Positions 62,911 to 64,000 of a stretch of 64,000 bases of DNA are shown here, one piece after another. Numbering within the stretch: the first letter of the stretch is position 1; every line of letters starts with the position of its first letter. Position numbers and translations under genes: made by a program. The notes below the pieces were generated by a model, which saw only the letters and a list, made by a program, of their open reading frames with translations, ran no database searches and was not told the DNA's origin. This DNA is from Syngnathus acus (Eukaryota; Chordata; Actinopteri; Syngnathiformes; Syngnathidae), in assembly GCF_901709675.1 (NCBI RefSeq), contig NC_051094.1, positions 16,840,501-16,904,500 on the forward strand, read 5' to 3'.

Positions 62911-64000
62911 CAGGGGTCCCCAAACTTTTTCCTGTGAGGGCCACATAACTTTTCCCTTCTCTGATGGGGGGCCGGTGTCAGTTTGTAACAGAAAAAGTGT
63001 GACGATCGTAGGGGAGCTTAAAAAAATTATTGTTTTCCAGAAAGCCACATATAACCAAATAACGGTTATTTAATAACCCTTTCCAGGTTCTTTACAGAAA
63101 AAAAGTCAGGAAACAAATAATAACACTATTAATGAAATAAATAACTAAATAGCCCTCTCTGAGTTCTTCACAGAAAAAACAGGAAATAAATAATAACTAA
63201 ATAACTCTCTCTGGGTTCCTCATAGAAAAAGAAGCCATGGAACATTAACTTTCTGTTGTGCCATGCACAATCTTAACAGATAAAAGTTCAGCTCAGTTGT
63301 CAGAGCAGAATCTCTCTGACACATATGAGCAGTCTCTTAAAGTTCTTGTGTTCCTTCCTTATAATCCTTTTGTAGGTTCCAGTAGGCTTGTAGACACCGC
63401 TGTCTTTTTTGTTAGTTTGCTAGTGCGTCATAGTCTGGAGTAAAATCTGTTGTGGCAATTCTTAGGCGAGATCCGAGGTGTTGGTCCGTTTACCTCGATC
63501 TGTGACGGTTTGATGTTGACGTTCATGTGGCTGAACGTCACGTCGCGTACGTCGAGCCAAATTGGCCACTCTCTTTTAAACGCTCGGCACTGTGTCCACC
63601 TTGCTTTTCCTTGGGCGACTCATTGGAAGGATTCCAGGGGAAGGTTTGTGGGTGGCTTTAGCGCAAAACTGCATCTGAAAGCTCAGCGCGCGAATTACAA
63701 GAATGCTGTCGTCACAGCCCACGCTCTAAATTCGGGACTGATACAAATAGAGCGCGAGTGCGCCATGTCCGTACTACTGAGTACGTACGTACACGCACTT
63801 GTGAGTGTGCACCGAGCTTTCTGACACGGCTTCCGGTAGTAAATGCGCAGGCGAGCGCTTCCCCATCTACTGGGGAAACGCAGTCATTGCAGGCAAAATG
63901 ACCAAAAAAAAAAAGTTTAATAATACAATTTGTTCAGGGTTGGCGGGCCGGATTAAACGGTCCCGTGGGCCGTATCCGGCCCGCGGGCCGTAGTTTGGTG
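62911..64000 (-). mobile_element. hAT transposon remnant, right end just outside window
   Basis: Begins CAGGGGTCCCCAAACTTTTT and, at 63950-64000, shows CGGTCCCGTGGGCCGTATCC and GGCCCGCGGGCCGTAGTTTGG, the GC-rich hAT end just short of its terminus. 63640-63860 is the inverted counterpart of the leader in the composite hAT at 49.1-49.3 kb. The transposase coding region is essentially absent. The left 8-bp flank is GTTTACAG; its duplicate should appear right of the window. Confidence 0.78.

Overview
The window looks like ordinary teleost (probably percomorph) nuclear DNA. Three vertebrate protein-coding loci can be recognised, all on the minus strand, separated by long introns and intergenic DNA packed with fish-type mobile elements (Rex3 and L2/Rex1-like LINEs, tRNA-derived SINEs, hAT, Tc1 and pogo-like DNA transposons, Gypsy-like LTRs). 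No bacterial, organellar, rRNA, functional tRNA or CRISPR feature was found.

Host genes. The 5' part of fam169a occupies about 1.7-5.9 kb: a candidate promoter and exon 1, the start-codon exon 2 and exon 3; later exons lie beyond the left edge. gcnt4 (core-2/I-branching beta-1,6-N-acetylglucosaminyltransferase) has its whole coding sequence in one exon at 21.0-22.3 kb, preceded by a clear splice acceptor, with candidate 5'-UTR exons at 24.3-25.2 kb. fam169a and gcnt4 are also neighbours on human chromosome 5q13. Two exons of zmat4 (matrin-type zinc-finger protein) lie at 59.2-59.3 kb and 35.8-35.9 kb, separated by a 23 kb intron; the second shows an apparent 2-bp frameshift. Coding space is only about 2 kb of the 64 kb.

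Mobile DNA by region. 0-1.3 kb: internally deleted hAT element. 2-7.5 kb: LINE fragments, MITEs and two tRNA-SINEs with Rex3-like tails. 8.9-9.8 kb: nested TACCG-ended element. 10-11.9 kb: duplicated LINE 3' ends and a Rex3 fossil. 12.5-15.8 kb: Tc1 element split by an L2/Rex1-like LINE with a 7-bp target-site duplication. 15.8-19.1 kb: pogo-like pieces, a 118-bp tandem repeat, decayed retroelement pol, and a near-perfect 213-bp palindromic MITE. 23-27 kb: LINE tails, microsatellites and an LTR-like 1.1-kb repeat. 28.5-32.3 kb: nested TA-flanked elements and the longest LINE ORF (736 aa). 32.3-34.2 kb: BED-finger hAT carrying two SINEs. 37-40 kb: TACCG-type element carrying a Tc1 copy. 40.9-44.1 kb: nearly full-length but frameshifted Rex3 with a GATG tail. 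44.1-45.5 kb: Tc1 carrying a SINE. 45.9-51.1 kb: three hAT elements, each with a perfect 8-bp TSD, one of them composite. 52-54.7 kb: nested MITEs with a 250-bp tandem repeat. 55.3-56.6 kb: Gypsy-like LTR and gag-like region with an 11-codon repeat. 57.7-59.2 kb: hAT with 'GGACTCGGACTCGG' ends. 59.6-60.5 kb: third LINE copy. 62.2-64 kb: LTR-like repeat interrupted by a further hAT.

The genes do not form an operon or pathway. I found no convincing new biological system; the best leads are the zmat4 frameshift, the composite hAT, the SINE/Rex3 shared tail and the group of TACCG-ended MITEs.
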